64,000 bases of DNA from Terasakiella pusilla DSM 6293 (GCF_000688235.1 NZ_JHYO01000013.1:62001-126000), one strand, 5' to 3'; counted from the first letter of the stretch, positions 37,925 through 47,587 are shown. Notes: generated from the letters alone by a model not told the origin. Translations and numbers: made by a program.

Positions 37925-38033
37925 CCGATAACGAGGTGCCGCCGAGCGGGCCTCCGGATCAATCGGCGGATCGTTTCCTTGCCCAAAATGGGAAGGAAAT
38001 CGCTTTAAGAACTCATGTTGCTCATAGGAGAAT
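37925..38033 (+). promoter_or_regulatory. ROSE-type RNA thermometer in the hsp20 leader
   Basis: The leader directly before hsp20 folds into consecutive hairpins. One uses ccgccga / tcggcgg (37939-37945, 37963-37969). A second uses a long gtttcctt / aaggaaat stem (37973-37999). The last contains ttgctc (38018-38023) facing the ribosome-binding site aggag (38026-38030). A TTGCT element that masks an AGGA site in the final hairpin is the hallmark of ROSE elements controlling alphaproteobacterial small heat-shock genes: the Shine-Dalgarno is opened by heat. Confidence 0.82.
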
Positions 38034-38498
38034 ATGGACATGCAAAACTTTGACTTATCGCCTCTCTTTCGCTCTTCCATCGGTTTTGAACGCATGCAGC
38101 GTGCCTTGGATGCCGCAACCCGTCTAGACAATGCGGCAAACGCCTATCCACCCTATGATATCGAGGTTTCCGGCGAAGATTCGTATCGCATTTCTCTAGC
38201 CGTTGCTGGCTTTAGCGAAGGCGATCTGGAAATTACCGCGAAAGAAAACAGCCTTGTGGTTTCGGCTGAGGCAAAAACAGAAGAAACACAGGAAAAACAG
38301 TATCTCCATCGTGGGATTGCCCGACGTGCCTTTGAGCGCCGTTTCGAACTGGCTGATCATGTGAAAGTCGTCGGTGCAAGCCTTGATAACGGGCTTTTGA
38401 ACATCGATCTGGTGCGCGAAGTGCCCCAAGCCCTTAAGCCGCGCAAGATCGAAATCGCAACCACAAACGCCAAAGCACTAGAAAGCACTGCAGCCTAA
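38034..38498 (+). CDS. Small heat-shock protein (Hsp20/IbpA family)
   Basis: The 154-residue ATP-independent holdase binds unfolding proteins. The N-terminus MDMQNFDLSPLFRSSIGFER and the alpha-crystallin domain (about residues 38-128, with YRISLAVAGFSEGDLEI, RRAFERRFELADHV and the LDNGLLNIDL strand) are typical of class-A IbpA-like proteins. Start choice: ATG 38034 lies only 3 bases after the AGGAG, while ATG 38040 (third codon) has 9-base spacing and gives the classical MQNFDLSP start. The latter may be the true start. Expression should be heat-induced through the leader. Confidence 0.93.
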   Translation: MDMQNFDLSPLFRSSIGFERMQRALDAATRLDNAANAYPPYDIEVSGEDSYRISLAVAGFSEGDLEITAKENSLVVSAEAKTEETQEKQYLHRGIARRAFERRFELADHVKVVGASLDNGLLNIDLVREVPQALKPRKIEIATTNAKALESTAA

Positions 38499-38533
38499 CC
38501 TGCTCAAACTCCCTCCTGTTCTAGTGTAAACTG

Positions 38534-38590
38534 GACGCACCGCCGGCCCCTCCCCCTACTCCCTATCGGCGGTGCGTCTTTTTCTTTTTT
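38534..38590 (+). terminator. Intrinsic terminator after hsp20
   Basis: Perfect 12-bp arms gacgcaccgccg / cggcggtgcgtc enclose a C-rich 21-base loop and are followed by a long T-rich run. It separates hsp20 from guaC. Confidence 0.93.
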
Positions 38591-38666
38591 TAAATCTTGT
38601 CCATAAGGTCAGCTTAGTGATAGTGTCCGAAATCGGTGCCATTATCTAAGGAGAGGCTGAAGCCTT

Positions 38667-39782
38667 ATGCGTATCGATACAGAAGTCAAACTCGACTATA
38701 AAAACGTTCTCATCCGACCAAAACGTTCAGACCTGCTTTCACGTTCCGAAGTGGACATGGAACGCGAATTCCGTTTCCCCCATGCCAAAGTAACCTGGAA
38801 GGGTGTGCCCATCATTGCGGCAAATATGGACACGGTTGGGACATTTGAAATGGCAAAGGCTCTTGCCGGTCATAATGCCATGACGGCCCTACACAAATTT
38901 TATAGTCAGGAAGACTACAAAACTTATTTTGAACAAGAAGCACCGGCTGCAGGGATCAACCCTTGGGCGCGGACCTTCTTTTCCTTCGGGATCAACGAAC
39001 AGGATGTCGAAAACCTCGACGAAGCCATGAAATTGGCGGCAAACCGTCCTGAAGGCGAACCTGTCTTTATCTGTCTGGACGTGGCCAACGGTTACAGCGA
39101 ACGATTCGCCCGTATCGTGGAACGTATCCGCAAGACCCACGAAGATGCCATCATCATGGCAGGCAACGTGGTCACCGGCGAAATGACAGAACAATTGATC
39201 ATTTCCGGTGCGGATATCGTCAAGGTCGGCATTGGGCCGGGCTCTGTTTGTACCACCCGTAAAATGACCGGCGTTGGCTACCCGCAACTATCTGCGGTGC
39301 TTGAATGTGCCGATGCAGCCCACGGCCTTAAAGGTCTGGTCTGCGCAGACGGGGGCTGCACGGTGCCGGGTGACGTTGCCAAAGCCTTTGCAGGCGGTGC
39401 TGACTTTGTCATGCTCGGCGGCATGTTGGCTGGTCATGATGAGTGTAATGGTCAAGTGTTGACCCGTCGCTATCTGACAAATGAGCTGGACGAAAACGAC
39501 AAACAGATCGTCAAGGAAGAAAAGTTCCTTGAGTTCTATGGCATGTCGTCAGATACCGCCATGAACAAGCACTATGGCGGTGTGGCGAAATACCGCGCCA
39601 GTGAAGGCAAACGCGTTGAAATTCCGTATCGTGGCGGCGTTGACGGCACCCTTATGGAAATTCTGGGCGGTGTGCGGTCCACCTGTACCTATGTGGGGGC
39701 GCAAAGCCTGAAAGAACTGTCAAAACGCACGACGTTCGTCACCGTTAGCCAGCAAATCAACGAAGTTTTCGGTAAATCCTAA
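38667..39782 (+). CDS. guaC: GMP reductase
   Basis: GuaC reductively deaminates GMP to IMP with NADPH. The 371-residue TIM-barrel protein has the IMPDH/GMPR core: [19 protein letters not shown], the phosphate-binding [13 protein letters not shown] region, and the catalytic-cysteine loop [17 protein letters not shown]. The absence of CBS domains and the T-x-x-M after the active-site cysteine favour GMP reductase over IMP dehydrogenase. AAGGAGAGG lies upstream but at rather long spacing from the ATG (about 13 bases). Confidence 0.9.
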   Translation: MRIDTEVKLDYKNVLIRPKRSDLLSRSEVDMEREFRFPHAKVTWKGVPIIAANMDTVGTFEMAKALAGHNAMTALHKFYSQEDYKTYFEQEAPAAGINPWARTFFSFGINEQDVENLDEAMKLAANRPEGEPVFICLDVANGYSERFARIVERIRKTHEDAIIMAGNVVTGEMTEQLIISGADIVKVGIGPGSVCTTRKMTGVGYPQLSAVLECADAAHGLKGLVCADGGCTVPGDVAKAFAGGADFVMLGGMLAGHDECNGQVLTRRYLTNELDENDKQIVKEEKFLEFYGMSSDTAMNKHYGGVAKYRASEGKRVEIPYRGGVDGTLMEILGGVRSTCTYVGAQSLKELSKRTTFVTVSQQINEVFGKS

Positions 39783-39797
39783 AACAGACCGATTAGC

Positions 39798-41192
39798 TTA
39801 ACGTTCAGGTCCCGGCCAGTGAATATGGTGGGCATCAATCGCAAAAGCATGGGCATGGCGCACTTCTTTGTGGCGATGCTCATGCACATGTGGTTCGGGA
39901 CCTTCCCACCCTTCGTGAGTATGATCATGATGATCGTCTTCATGGGTGTGGGGGTGCTGATGGTTATGGGCTTTATGTACATGTTCACGCACCACAGGGT
40001 CATTTGTCGGCCACAACTTCAAGGCCCATAAGGTTGCTAAAAACGCAATAGAGGCCAAAATTCCAAAGGTCTGCGCCATCCCTAAGGCGGCGCCCATCCA
40101 TCCTGCAAGGCCATACCCCAAAAACCAGGCGCCATGGGATAGGGCGAAATTGGCACTAAAATAGGCTGTCCGGTCGCCATCTGTTGTGGATCGCGTCACC
40201 ACACGGGCCGCAGGCGTCTGGATCAAAGACCAGCCCACACCTAGTAAAAACCAGATACATAAAAGGCCGACCAAGCCCGGCATGGTCATCCCCCACAACA
40301 GCGTAGAAGCGATCAAGCTACCCCCTGCAATCATCACCGGACGATCCGGCACGGTCTTTAGCAAACGGGGCAGATAAAGCGCAACAACCATAGACCCCGC
40401 GCCCGAGGCCATCATCACGGTAGCTGTTTCCGCTTCCCCCAGCCCCAAATAACTGCGCACATAAACGACCGAGTTGACAATAACCATCGCGCCCCCTGCT
40501 GCAACCGCACCATGCAGGGCCAGCAGGCCACGTAGTCTGGGGGTCTTGAGATAAGCTTTCAGGCCAAAGGTGATATTGCCAAGGATCGAGCCATCACGTT
40601 GCGTCAAGGCAGAGGCAGGAAGGCTGGCACTCAGGACCAACAGAGCGGAGACGAGAAACGTCACCCCATTAAGCATAAACAACAGATCGAACGACCAGAG
40701 GGTCAGCAATAAAGCCGCCAGTGTGGGACTGAGCATATTTTCAAGATCGTAAGCCAACCGGGAATAAGACAGCGCCTTTGTATAGCGTTCCTCATTGGGT
40801 AAAATATCGGGAATGGTGGATTGGAACAAAGGCGTAAAACAGGCCGAACACACATTCACACCAAAAATCACCAGATACAGATGCCAAGGCTCTGACAAAA
40901 AGGGCAAGGTAAGTATGAAGCCCGCGCGCACGACATCCAGAATAATCAAGGTCGCTTTGCGCGGCAGTAAATGAGCAAACCCGCCTGCGATTGGCGCCAC
41001 ACAGACATAGGCAATCATCTTGATGGCAAGGGCCGTCCCCACCACCTGCCCGGCGCTCTCCCCCGCCAGATCAAAGGCCAGCAAAGCGAGCGCAACAGTC
41101 GTCAGCCCCGTGCCCACCAAAGAGGTGATTTGCGCAGAAAATAACTTCCGATAGGTTGGGTTTTTTAGCGGGCTTTCGACCGATTGGTTCAT
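39798..41192 (-). CDS. MFS transporter with histidine-rich C-terminus (possible metal exporter)
   Basis: The 464-residue protein has about twelve membrane helices in the first 400 residues. A 63-residue cytoplasmic tail with 20 histidines follows (segments such as HNHQHPHTHEDDHHDHTH). Histidine-rich tails on MFS carriers are known from the NreB/NrsD nickel exporters, where the tail binds metal. By analogy this could export Ni, Co or Zn; the substrate is inference. ATG 41192 is preferred over an upstream GTG (41234). It is divergent from a small membrane protein gene. No metal-responsive regulator is adjacent. Confidence 0.85.
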   Translation of the reverse strand: MNQSVESPLKNPTYRKLFSAQITSLVGTGLTTVALALLAFDLAGESAGQVVGTALAIKMIAYVCVAPIAGGFAHLLPRKATLIILDVVRAGFILTLPFLSEPWHLYLVIFGVNVCSACFTPLFQSTIPDILPNEERYTKALSYSRLAYDLENMLSPTLAALLLTLWSFDLLFMLNGVTFLVSALLVLSASLPASALTQRDGSILGNITFGLKAYLKTPRLRGLLALHGAVAAGGAMVIVNSVVYVRSYLGLGEAETATVMMASGAGSMVVALYLPRLLKTVPDRPVMIAGGSLIASTLLWGMTMPGLVGLLCIWFLLGVGWSLIQTPAARVVTRSTTDGDRTAYFSANFALSHGAWFLGYGLAGWMGAALGMAQTFGILASIAFLATLWALKLWPTNDPVVREHVHKAHNHQHPHTHEDDHHDHTHEGWEGPEPHVHEHRHKEVRHAHAFAIDAHHIHWPGPER

Positions 41193-41288
41193 AGGATTGA
41201 TTTTATCTGATTGAAAAATAAAGCAGCGGTTCACAGCGACCGTCTAAATAGGATATGGTCAAATTTCCGTAATGAAAAGCACTTTAAC

Positions 41289-41714
41289 ATGCAGATACTC
41301 TTCATCATCGCCTTTGCCATGACGGTTCTTGCGTCTTTATTTATTGGCAACGCCCTGTCCAGCGGTTATTCGCCCTATGCAGCAAGTCTCGGGGCCCTAT
41401 TTTCGTTGCTTGGCCTGTTTATGCCGTTTATGAGCGAGTATAACGTCCTGCACCGCAGTTTTTCGAAAATCGGCGACAACTTCAAAAGCCTGATCAAGAC
41501 GCAAGAACACCATCAAGGCGAGGTCGAAATTTTTCTGCCCGGTCAAAGACGCGCCGCACGGGAAACCTATAGCCTACAAAAAGAGACTCCGTCGCGCTTC
41601 GGGATCATTGTCGTGCTGATCATCGCCTTTGGTCTGATTTCCTATGACGCGGTTCAGCATTATGTGATCGGGGATGGATTAAAATCCGAAAAAGGGCCGA
41701 TCAGCAACTTCTAA
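41289..41714 (+). CDS. Small membrane protein of unknown function
   Basis: The 141-residue protein has two N-terminal hydrophobic helices (about residues 2-20 and 30-48), a basic and His-containing middle (residues 55-100), and a third helix near the C-terminus (about 106-124, FGIIVVLIIAFGLISY). ATG 41289 is chosen because it directly begins the first helix; the frame is open further left, overlapping the promoter region of the divergent MFS gene. The ribosome-binding site is weak. I do not recognise the family. Its stop overlaps that of psuG. Confidence 0.6.
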   Translation: MQILFIIAFAMTVLASLFIGNALSSGYSPYAASLGALFSLLGLFMPFMSEYNVLHRSFSKIGDNFKSLIKTQEHHQGEVEIFLPGQRRAARETYSLQKETPSRFGIIVVLIIAFGLISYDAVQHYVIGDGLKSEKGPISNF

Positions 41715-42646
41715 ACCCGTCCTGCCAGCGCCTGTGCAATCTGTGCGCCCAGAACAGCATTCTGTCGAATAAGAGCCATATTGCTTTTACGGCTTTGCCC
41801 GTTCGACAGTTCCCCCAGACGTTTTAACAGATAAGGCGTCACGTCCTTGCCGCTGAGCGTCATCTCCGACAAAGCTTGCGTGATACAGGCTTCAACTTCA
41901 TCGCGCGCCCATTCATCAGCCTTGGCAATTGGGTTGGCAATCAACACACCACCTTCAAGCCGCATACTATCTGGCCAGCGCGTCAGGTTCCATTTATGGA
42001 TTAACAGGTTCGCGATATCTACCACATCATCCAGACGCGCCATATTCACAAGGCCGCTGTCGCGATAATAAAAGGCCGGAAACTCATCACATTGATACCC
42101 AATGACCGGCACGCCTTTGGTTTCCAGCACTTCCAGTGTCTTCGGTAGGTCCAAAACCGCTTTTGCCCCTGCCGACACCACACAAACATTGCTACGACCC
42201 AATTCTTCCAGATCTGCAGAGATGTCAAAGCTGGTTTCCGCCCCGCGATGAACCCCACCGATCCCGCCTGTGGCGAAGACCCGAATCCCGGCTTGTTCTG
42301 CAATCAGCATGGTCGCGGCAACGGTTGTCCCGCCTGTCTGGCGTAAGCTTAAGGCCAATGGTAAGTCACGGCGGCTCAGTTTTTTGGCTGCTTTGTCCGT
42401 GGCCAACTGTTCAAGCTTTGTGCGATCCAACCCGACATGGATCAGCCCGTCAATCACTGCAATCGTTGCCGGGATTGCGCCATTTTCACGCACGACCTCT
42501 TCCAGCGCCAAGGCGATTTCCAGATTATCGGGGAAAGGCAAACCATGTGTAATCACGGTACTTTCCAGCGCGACAACACCTTTTCTATCAAAAAAAGCCT
42601 GACGGACTTCGGGGGAAAGAACGAGTCTGCGATATGTCGGTTTCAT
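41711..42646 (-). CDS. psuG: Pseudouridine-5'-phosphate glycosidase
   Basis: PsuG cleaves pseudouridine 5'-phosphate into uracil and ribose 5-phosphate, recycling modified RNA. The 311-residue protein has the family start VALESTVITHGLPFPDN, the catalytic lysine region GLDRTKLEQLATDKAAKKLSRRDL, and the FATGGIGGVHRGAE loop. ATG 42646 is preceded by AGGA; an in-frame ATG at 42670 is less favoured. The partner pseudouridine kinase psuK is not in the window, which is unusual since the two are often adjacent or fused. Confidence 0.92.
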   Translation of the reverse strand: MKPTYRRLVLSPEVRQAFFDRKGVVALESTVITHGLPFPDNLEIALALEEVVRENGAIPATIAVIDGLIHVGLDRTKLEQLATDKAAKKLSRRDLPLALSLRQTGGTTVAATMLIAEQAGIRVFATGGIGGVHRGAETSFDISADLEELGRSNVCVVSAGAKAVLDLPKTLEVLETKGVPVIGYQCDEFPAFYYRDSGLVNMARLDDVVDIANLLIHKWNLTRWPDSMRLEGGVLIANPIAKADEWARDEVEACITQALSEMTLSGKDVTPYLLKRLGELSNGQSRKSNMALIRQNAVLGAQIAQALAGRV

Positions 42647-42734
42647 CTTTAGCCATCCTGACGAAATCATGGAAACGTCACCCTATCAAAAGAGTGAAGC
42701 GCGCGTCCATCCCAATCCATGAGGGAGGGCCAAT

Positions 42735-42770
42735 AAAAAAGGAGCCCCATATAGATAGCGCCCCTTTTTT
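42735..42770 (-). terminator. Intrinsic terminator after the second chemoreceptor
   Basis: On the minus strand an 11-pair stem (aaaaaaggggc / gctcctttttt, one G-U) with a 14-base loop ends in a T-run. It lies 27 bases past the chemoreceptor stop. Confidence 0.85.
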
Positions 42771-42796
42771 GAAGGCATATCGTCTCCCTCGAAACC

Positions 42797-44761
42797 TTAA
42801 ACGGCCCTGACGTTCTCTATAAATCTGCGGATAAAGGCATTCATACTTTCCGCTTGTTCCTCCACTTGGGTGGACGCCCCTTTTACCTGATCTGCAGCTT
42901 CTTCTGTTTCGGTTGCCAACGTACTGACACCAACAATATTTTCCGAAACTTCATGGGTTCCGCTGGAGGCTTGTTCAACATTGCGTGCAATTTCCTGTGT
43001 GGCGGCGCGTTGCTGTTCCACCGCTGCGGCAATCGCCGAGGAAATTTCATCCATTTGTGCGATCACTTTCGAGATACCGCCAATAGCTACGACAGCATTT
43101 TCGGTGGAACGTTGGACATCACCGATCTGACGGGAGATTTCTTCGGTTGCCTTGGCGGTCTGGGTGGCAAGGTTTTTCACCTCACTTGCAACCACCGCAA
43201 AGCCTTTACCTGCATCGCCTGCGCGTGCCGCTTCAATGGTCGCGTTCAAGGCCAAAAGATTGGTCTGATCCGCAATGTCATTAATCAACCGGATAGCTTC
43301 CCCGATGCGTTGTGCCGCATCAGACAGGCCGCGCATGGTCTCATCTGTTTCCTGTGCCTTCGTCACCGCTTCACTGGCGATAAGGGTCGAATTACTGGCT
43401 TGCGCACCGATCTCGGCAATAGAGGCCGCCAACTCTTCAGATGCGGAGGCCACCGTCTGCACATTGCTGGAGGCTTCCGTTGATGCAGCCGACACTGCAG
43501 CAGAGCGTTGATTTAACTGATCTGCCGCCTGTTTCATACTGTTGGAGGTGGTGCCCATTTGTGTAATTGCCGCATGAACGGTCGTCAGCACGTTATCAGA
43601 GTCTTTTTCAAACCCTTGGGTCAATAGGATAATCTGTTTCGCGCGTTCCTGCTGGACTTCCTGCTCGCGGGCTTGCTCCGCTGCCAACTGTTCAGCGCGG
43701 ATCATATTGTCTTTAAAGACAAGTACACTGCGGCCCATGTCGCCCAGTTCGTTCTTCAACTCTGTCGTGGGGACATCAACCGTCTTATCGCCCTCTGCCA
43801 ACACCTTCATGGTACGGGTCAGTCCGGCAATGGGTTTGTTGATCTGGCGCGCAACCAAAATGGCAACTGAAAAGACGATTAACACCGTTAGAACGATGGT
43901 AGACACAACCACAGTCCCAGTTGAACTCACCGTTTCCCGCATATCGGCATTGGCTTTTTGCGTACGCTCCTCCACTGCCTTAAAAACCGTTTCAAACGGG
44001 TCTTGGGCTTTAGCAAAGACAACTAAAAATTGAGACGTCATTTCCTCTACTGCCAAACGTTTCATCGCCAGCGCCTTAAAATCCGCATGATAAGACTTCA
44101 TCAGACCCATAATGTTGTCTTGCGCGGATGGGGGGATATAACTTTCCAGCAATTGCCCGCTAAATTCTGCCAAGCGCTTATCCATGCGATCAATATATTT
44201 AGGGTCGAGACGCAGCAGAAAATCTTTTTCGTGTCGGCGCATCATCAGCATGGTCACGCTAAGCGTTTGGTTCTCATAACCCTTCAGGAGTGTCTCAACA
44301 TTGTGGACCGATTGACGCAGCTCCCCCCGAAGTCCATCTTTCTCCGAAAAGCCCAGTTCTCGCCAAATGGCTACAACCTGTTGAAACGTTCCGTTATATT
44401 CCTGCACCATCGTGGAAATCTGTTTAAGCAGATCAAGTTCCGTCACAACGACCGGACTTTTCATCAGCGCCTCCAGATTTACCTGAATGTCTTGCACGAC
44501 CCCTTGATGTTCTTCAACATATTTTTCTTCATGGCGCAGCAGAAAATCTTTTTCCCGACGCCTGGCATTCAAAAATTCGTAGTGGACTTTTTCGGTTGTG
44601 TTGAGGGCCGCGATATCAAGACTCAGCTCCTGCTGCATCTCAAAGACCTTGTCTTCAGATATTTTGTATCCAACCCCGATGACAATAAATCCGATCAATG
44701 CGATCAGACTTATGACGTTGATCTGATAAATCAACCTTAAGTTTGAAATGAACCTAAACAC
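42797..44761 (-). CDS. Methyl-accepting chemotaxis protein with helical bimodular sensor
   Basis: The 654-residue receptor has membrane helices at about residues 12-32 and 285-308. The periplasmic sensor is about 250 residues, all helical, and contains two related segments, [16 protein letters not shown] and [17 protein letters not shown]. This duplicated REKDFLLR signature is that of HBM (helical bimodular) sensor domains, which bind organic acids or other small ligands in known cases. HAMP and signalling domains follow, with the tip [20 protein letters not shown] at about residues 495-515. The start is GTG at 44761 with AGGGG upstream. There is no tethering pentapeptide at the C-terminus. 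Confidence 0.93.
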   Translation of the reverse strand: MFRFISNLRLIYQINVISLIALIGFIVIGVGYKISEDKVFEMQQELSLDIAALNTTEKVHYEFLNARRREKDFLLRHEEKYVEEHQGVVQDIQVNLEALMKSPVVVTELDLLKQISTMVQEYNGTFQQVVAIWRELGFSEKDGLRGELRQSVHNVETLLKGYENQTLSVTMLMMRRHEKDFLLRLDPKYIDRMDKRLAEFSGQLLESYIPPSAQDNIMGLMKSYHADFKALAMKRLAVEEMTSQFLVVFAKAQDPFETVFKAVEERTQKANADMRETVSSTGTVVVSTIVLTVLIVFSVAILVARQINKPIAGLTRTMKVLAEGDKTVDVPTTELKNELGDMGRSVLVFKDNMIRAEQLAAEQAREQEVQQERAKQIILLTQGFEKDSDNVLTTVHAAITQMGTTSNSMKQAADQLNQRSAAVSAASTEASSNVQTVASASEELAASIAEIGAQASNSTLIASEAVTKAQETDETMRGLSDAAQRIGEAIRLINDIADQTNLLALNATIEAARAGDAGKGFAVVASEVKNLATQTAKATEEISRQIGDVQRSTENAVVAIGGISKVIAQMDEISSAIAAAVEQQRAATQEIARNVEQASSGTHEVSENIVGVSTLATETEEAADQVKGASTQVEEQAESMNAFIRRFIENVRAV

Positions 44762-44933
44762 AACATACCCCTACACAACATAACTAGCTGTTTAAAGATA
44801 ATTTCACTTGCCTTACTTTCCTAGAAAAGAGATATTTCCATTTGTTTCCATAATATTACACAATCATTTTAGATTGCTTATGTAAATACCCGTACGACCT
44901 AAGGGGATTTACATACGGAAAAATACGCACCTT

Positions 44934-45635
44934 CTAGTTGATATTTTCAACTTTATGTTGATCGGTCGAAATATGTGTAAAAGGAAGATTCGCTTCAACA
45001 TAGCGATCAAATCGATCCATAAAGCCTCGATACGCAGAAGACGCATAATGGTAAAGCGGTGCCTCTTTCACCAATTCAACCGCGACAGGCAACGGCTTGA
45101 TCATCTGCTGTTGATGCGCGTTGGTAACGGCAGGGCCGCTTGCCAAAAAACCTGCAATTTGCCCGGTATTATAGGCTTTAAACATGCTCTGCGTATTATA
45201 AAACGCGTTAAACGGTTTGCCTTTGGCATAGTTTTCCTGCCAGATCAGCCCCTTCACATAGCCGAACGGTTTCGTGTGATCATCGACCATGGCCGGATTT
45301 TTCCAAAAATAGCTTTTAAGCTGGATAAGCGGGACTTTCCCACGCACAAAAGGCGCAAGATACTGATCTTCAACCAATCGAAACCGCATGAGCTCCGCGT
45401 CAATGCGTTCTTCATTAAATGCAGAAATCCCGCGGCGCCCCGGCAAATCCACAAAGACTGTCTCACAGCCCAAGCGGCTGTACACATCTTGCACAATCGG
45501 CAACACCAGACGCGTCAGGGCATTCTTTTCAATATAGCCGACCCGCTTCGGACATAACTCCTGCGCCTGCGCGCCAACCGGGGCCCATACCAAAATAAAA
45601 ATAAGAAGAAAATATAGTCTAAAACCCATCTGCAT
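44934..45635 (-). CDS. Periplasmic solute-binding-like protein, orphan
   Basis: The 233-residue protein begins with a signal peptide (MQMGFRLYFLLIFILVWAPV, cleavage after AQA). The rest resembles the type-3 periplasmic binding fold: RVGYIEKNALTRLVLPIVQD at the start, with a hinge-like FGYVKGLIWQ segment and a GQIAGFLASGPAV segment. The match is weak. No transporter, histidine kinase or cyclase gene is adjacent. It may instead hand a ligand to the neighbouring chemoreceptor, which lies 172 bases downstream on the same strand; this is inference. Confidence 0.6.
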   Translation of the reverse strand: MQMGFRLYFLLIFILVWAPVGAQAQELCPKRVGYIEKNALTRLVLPIVQDVYSRLGCETVFVDLPGRRGISAFNEERIDAELMRFRLVEDQYLAPFVRGKVPLIQLKSYFWKNPAMVDDHTKPFGYVKGLIWQENYAKGKPFNAFYNTQSMFKAYNTGQIAGFLASGPAVTNAHQQQMIKPLPVAVELVKEAPLYHYASSAYRGFMDRFDRYVEANLPFTHISTDQHKVENIN

Positions 45636-45764
45636 AGCCTCAAAAGGCCCTGAACCACCTTCTCTTTAGCTATGCATCAAAAGTTTAACTTCAAGCCGAT
45701 TTTCACCCTAAAATCAATATACTTTGTAGGGCTTTTACATGATAAAATGCAATTATACACCGTA

Positions 45765-45808
45765 TTTCAGGCAGTTAAATCACCACTCGGGCACTCAACT
45801 GCCTGAAA
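45765..45808. repeat. 12-base inverted repeat downstream of mutT
   Basis: Perfect arms tttcaggcagtt (45765-45776) and aactgcctgaaa (45797-45808) enclose 20 bases with a CACTC direct repeat. It lies 6 bases after the mutT stop on the minus strand and may end that transcript. However, the minus strand has no T-run after the stem, so it is not a standard intrinsic terminator. Confidence 0.6.
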
Positions 45809-45813
45809 AAAAT

Positions 45814-46266
45814 TTAGATCAAATCTCTTAACATGGAAACCAACGGAATATCCGCTTCCGGCATAGGCAACTCGCGCATTTTATGGGGATAGACCCATTT
45901 TAGATTTTGCCCTTCGGCCCCGTGCGGTTCGCCTTTCCAGACACGACAGGCATAAAGCGGCATAAAGAGATGAAATTTCTCGTAAGAATGGGACGCAAAA
46001 GTCAAGGGCGCCAAGCAGCTTTCCGTAATATCGATGCCCAACTCTTCTTTCAATTCCCTCACCAAGGCAGTCTCCGGTGTTTCACCGTCCTCAACCTTAC
46101 CGCCGGGGAATTCCCACATACCGGCCATCGACTTCCCTTGGGGGCGTTGTGCCATCAGGACACGCCCGTCCGTATCGACCATGGCAACGGCAGAAACAAA
46201 GACAATCGGCAAACCGGGGGTGATGACCTGCTGGCCAAAACACCCCATATCGTCTGCTTCACTCAT
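45814..46266 (-). CDS. mutT: MutT-family 8-oxo-dGTP diphosphatase
   Basis: This Nudix hydrolase removes oxidised dGTP from the nucleotide pool. The 150-residue protein contains the full Nudix box GKVEDGETPETALVRELKEE followed by LGI, and the preceding QRPQGKSMAGMWEFPGG is typical of MutT. Its ATG overlaps the argJ stop (ATGA), so the two are translated together. The argJ-mutT pairing is common in alphaproteobacteria. Confidence 0.92.
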   Translation of the reverse strand: MSEADDMGCFGQQVITPGLPIVFVSAVAMVDTDGRVLMAQRPQGKSMAGMWEFPGGKVEDGETPETALVRELKEELGIDITESCLAPLTFASHSYEKFHLFMPLYACRVWKGEPHGAEGQNLKWVYPHKMRELPMPEADIPLVSMLRDLI

Positions 46267-47498
46267 GAACGGTAATCCCCGTTGATGGTGATATAGCCAT
46301 GGGTCAGATCGCAGGTCCAGACCGTCGCCTTGCCCGTCCCAACACCAACGTCTGCCAATATATCGATATTCTGACCCTTCATGTGGTTCACAACCGGTGT
46401 TTCGTCATAACCTTCCACCGCTTCGCCATCTGCCGCGATCAAGACACCACCAATGGAGATTTTCAGGCGATCACGATCGGCTTTTTCGCCCGCTTTACCA
46501 ACAGCCATGACAATCCGGCCCCAGTTGGCATCTTCCCCCGCAATCGCGGTTTTCACCAGCGGGGAGTTTGCAATCGCAAGCGCGATGGTTTTCGCAGCCT
46601 TGTCGGTTTCCGCACCATCCACCGTGATGGCAATAAACTTGCTGGCGCCTTCCCCATCACGCACAACCTGTTGCGCAAGGTCGATCATGACCTCATCCAA
46701 CGCCTGTTTAAAGCCATCCAGCTCAGGATCGCTCAGGGATGTAATCTCTTTGTTGCCTGCTTGTGCTGTCGCTGCCAGCAAAACCGTATCACTGGTCGAT
46801 GTATCGCTATCGACCGTAATGGCGTTGTAGGATTTATCCGTGGAGGATTTCAACATCGCCTGCAAAACGTCTGCGGAAATCGCCGCATCGGTAAAGATGA
46901 AAGACAGCATGGTCGCCATATTTGGCGCAATCATACCGGACCCTTTTGCGATACCGGACAGGACAACCTCTTTGCCGCCCAAGGTCAATTTTTTGCTGGC
47001 CGCCTTGGGGAAGGTATCCGTTGTCATAATGGCTTTAGCGGCGTCTTCAAAGCTGGACGCGCCCATTGTCTGCTTCATATCCGCCAAGGCAGAAGTGATC
47101 TTTGCATCCGGCAAAGCTTCACCGATGACGCCTGTTGAAGCGGTAAAGATCTCATTGACTGAACAGCCGAAAATCTTGCTGGCCTCGCCCACAATATTTT
47201 CAACAGACGCCACACCTTTTTTACCGTTAAACGCGTTGGCATTGCCGGAGTTTACGATGATGCAGCGGGCATTGCCGTGACCGTCTTTCAAAGCTGCGCG
47301 ACAGGCTTCAACCGGGGCAGAGGCTGTCAGGGACAAGGTGAAGACACCTGCCATCTTTGTGCCTTCCACCAATTCGGCAACCATCAAGTCTGTTCGGTTT
47401 TTATACTTCACCCCCACTGCACGCGTCACAAACTGGACGCCTTTTACAGGTAAAACTTCGGGGAATTGTGCCGGAGCCAAAGGGGAAATATCGGTCAT
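46263..47498 (-). CDS. argJ: Bifunctional ornithine acetyltransferase / N-acetylglutamate synthase
   Basis: ArgJ recycles the acetyl group in arginine synthesis. The 411-residue precursor self-cleaves before a threonine in the segment KGSGMIAPNMATMLSF, giving alpha and beta subunits. The C-terminal segment VWTCDLTHGYITINGDYRS is the normal family end. GAGGAA lies upstream of the ATG. It is downstream of a strong ppiC terminator, so argJ-mutT should start from a promoter between 47499 and about 47520 or depend on read-through. Confidence 0.95.
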   Translation of the reverse strand: MTDISPLAPAQFPEVLPVKGVQFVTRAVGVKYKNRTDLMVAELVEGTKMAGVFTLSLTASAPVEACRAALKDGHGNARCIIVNSGNANAFNGKKGVASVENIVGEASKIFGCSVNEIFTASTGVIGEALPDAKITSALADMKQTMGASSFEDAAKAIMTTDTFPKAASKKLTLGGKEVVLSGIAKGSGMIAPNMATMLSFIFTDAAISADVLQAMLKSSTDKSYNAITVDSDTSTSDTVLLAATAQAGNKEITSLSDPELDGFKQALDEVMIDLAQQVVRDGEGASKFIAITVDGAETDKAAKTIALAIANSPLVKTAIAGEDANWGRIVMAVGKAGEKADRDRLKISIGGVLIAADGEAVEGYDETPVVNHMKGQNIDILADVGVGTGKATVWTCDLTHGYITINGDYRS

Positions 47499-47518
47499 GG
47501 GTTCGTTTCCTCAACGTA

Positions 47519-47557
47519 AAAAAAATCGTCATCTGCATCAAGGATGCAGATGACGAT
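47519..47557 (-). terminator. Intrinsic terminator between ppiC and argJ
   Basis: Near-perfect 15-bp arms (atcgtcatctgcatc / gatgcagatgacgat) with a 3-base loop are followed on the minus strand by eight T. It directly precedes the argJ ribosome-binding site, so it also sits in or next to the argJ leader. Confidence 0.93.
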
Positions 47558-47587
47558 ATAACGCGCAATTTACGGTGAGGTAAATGC

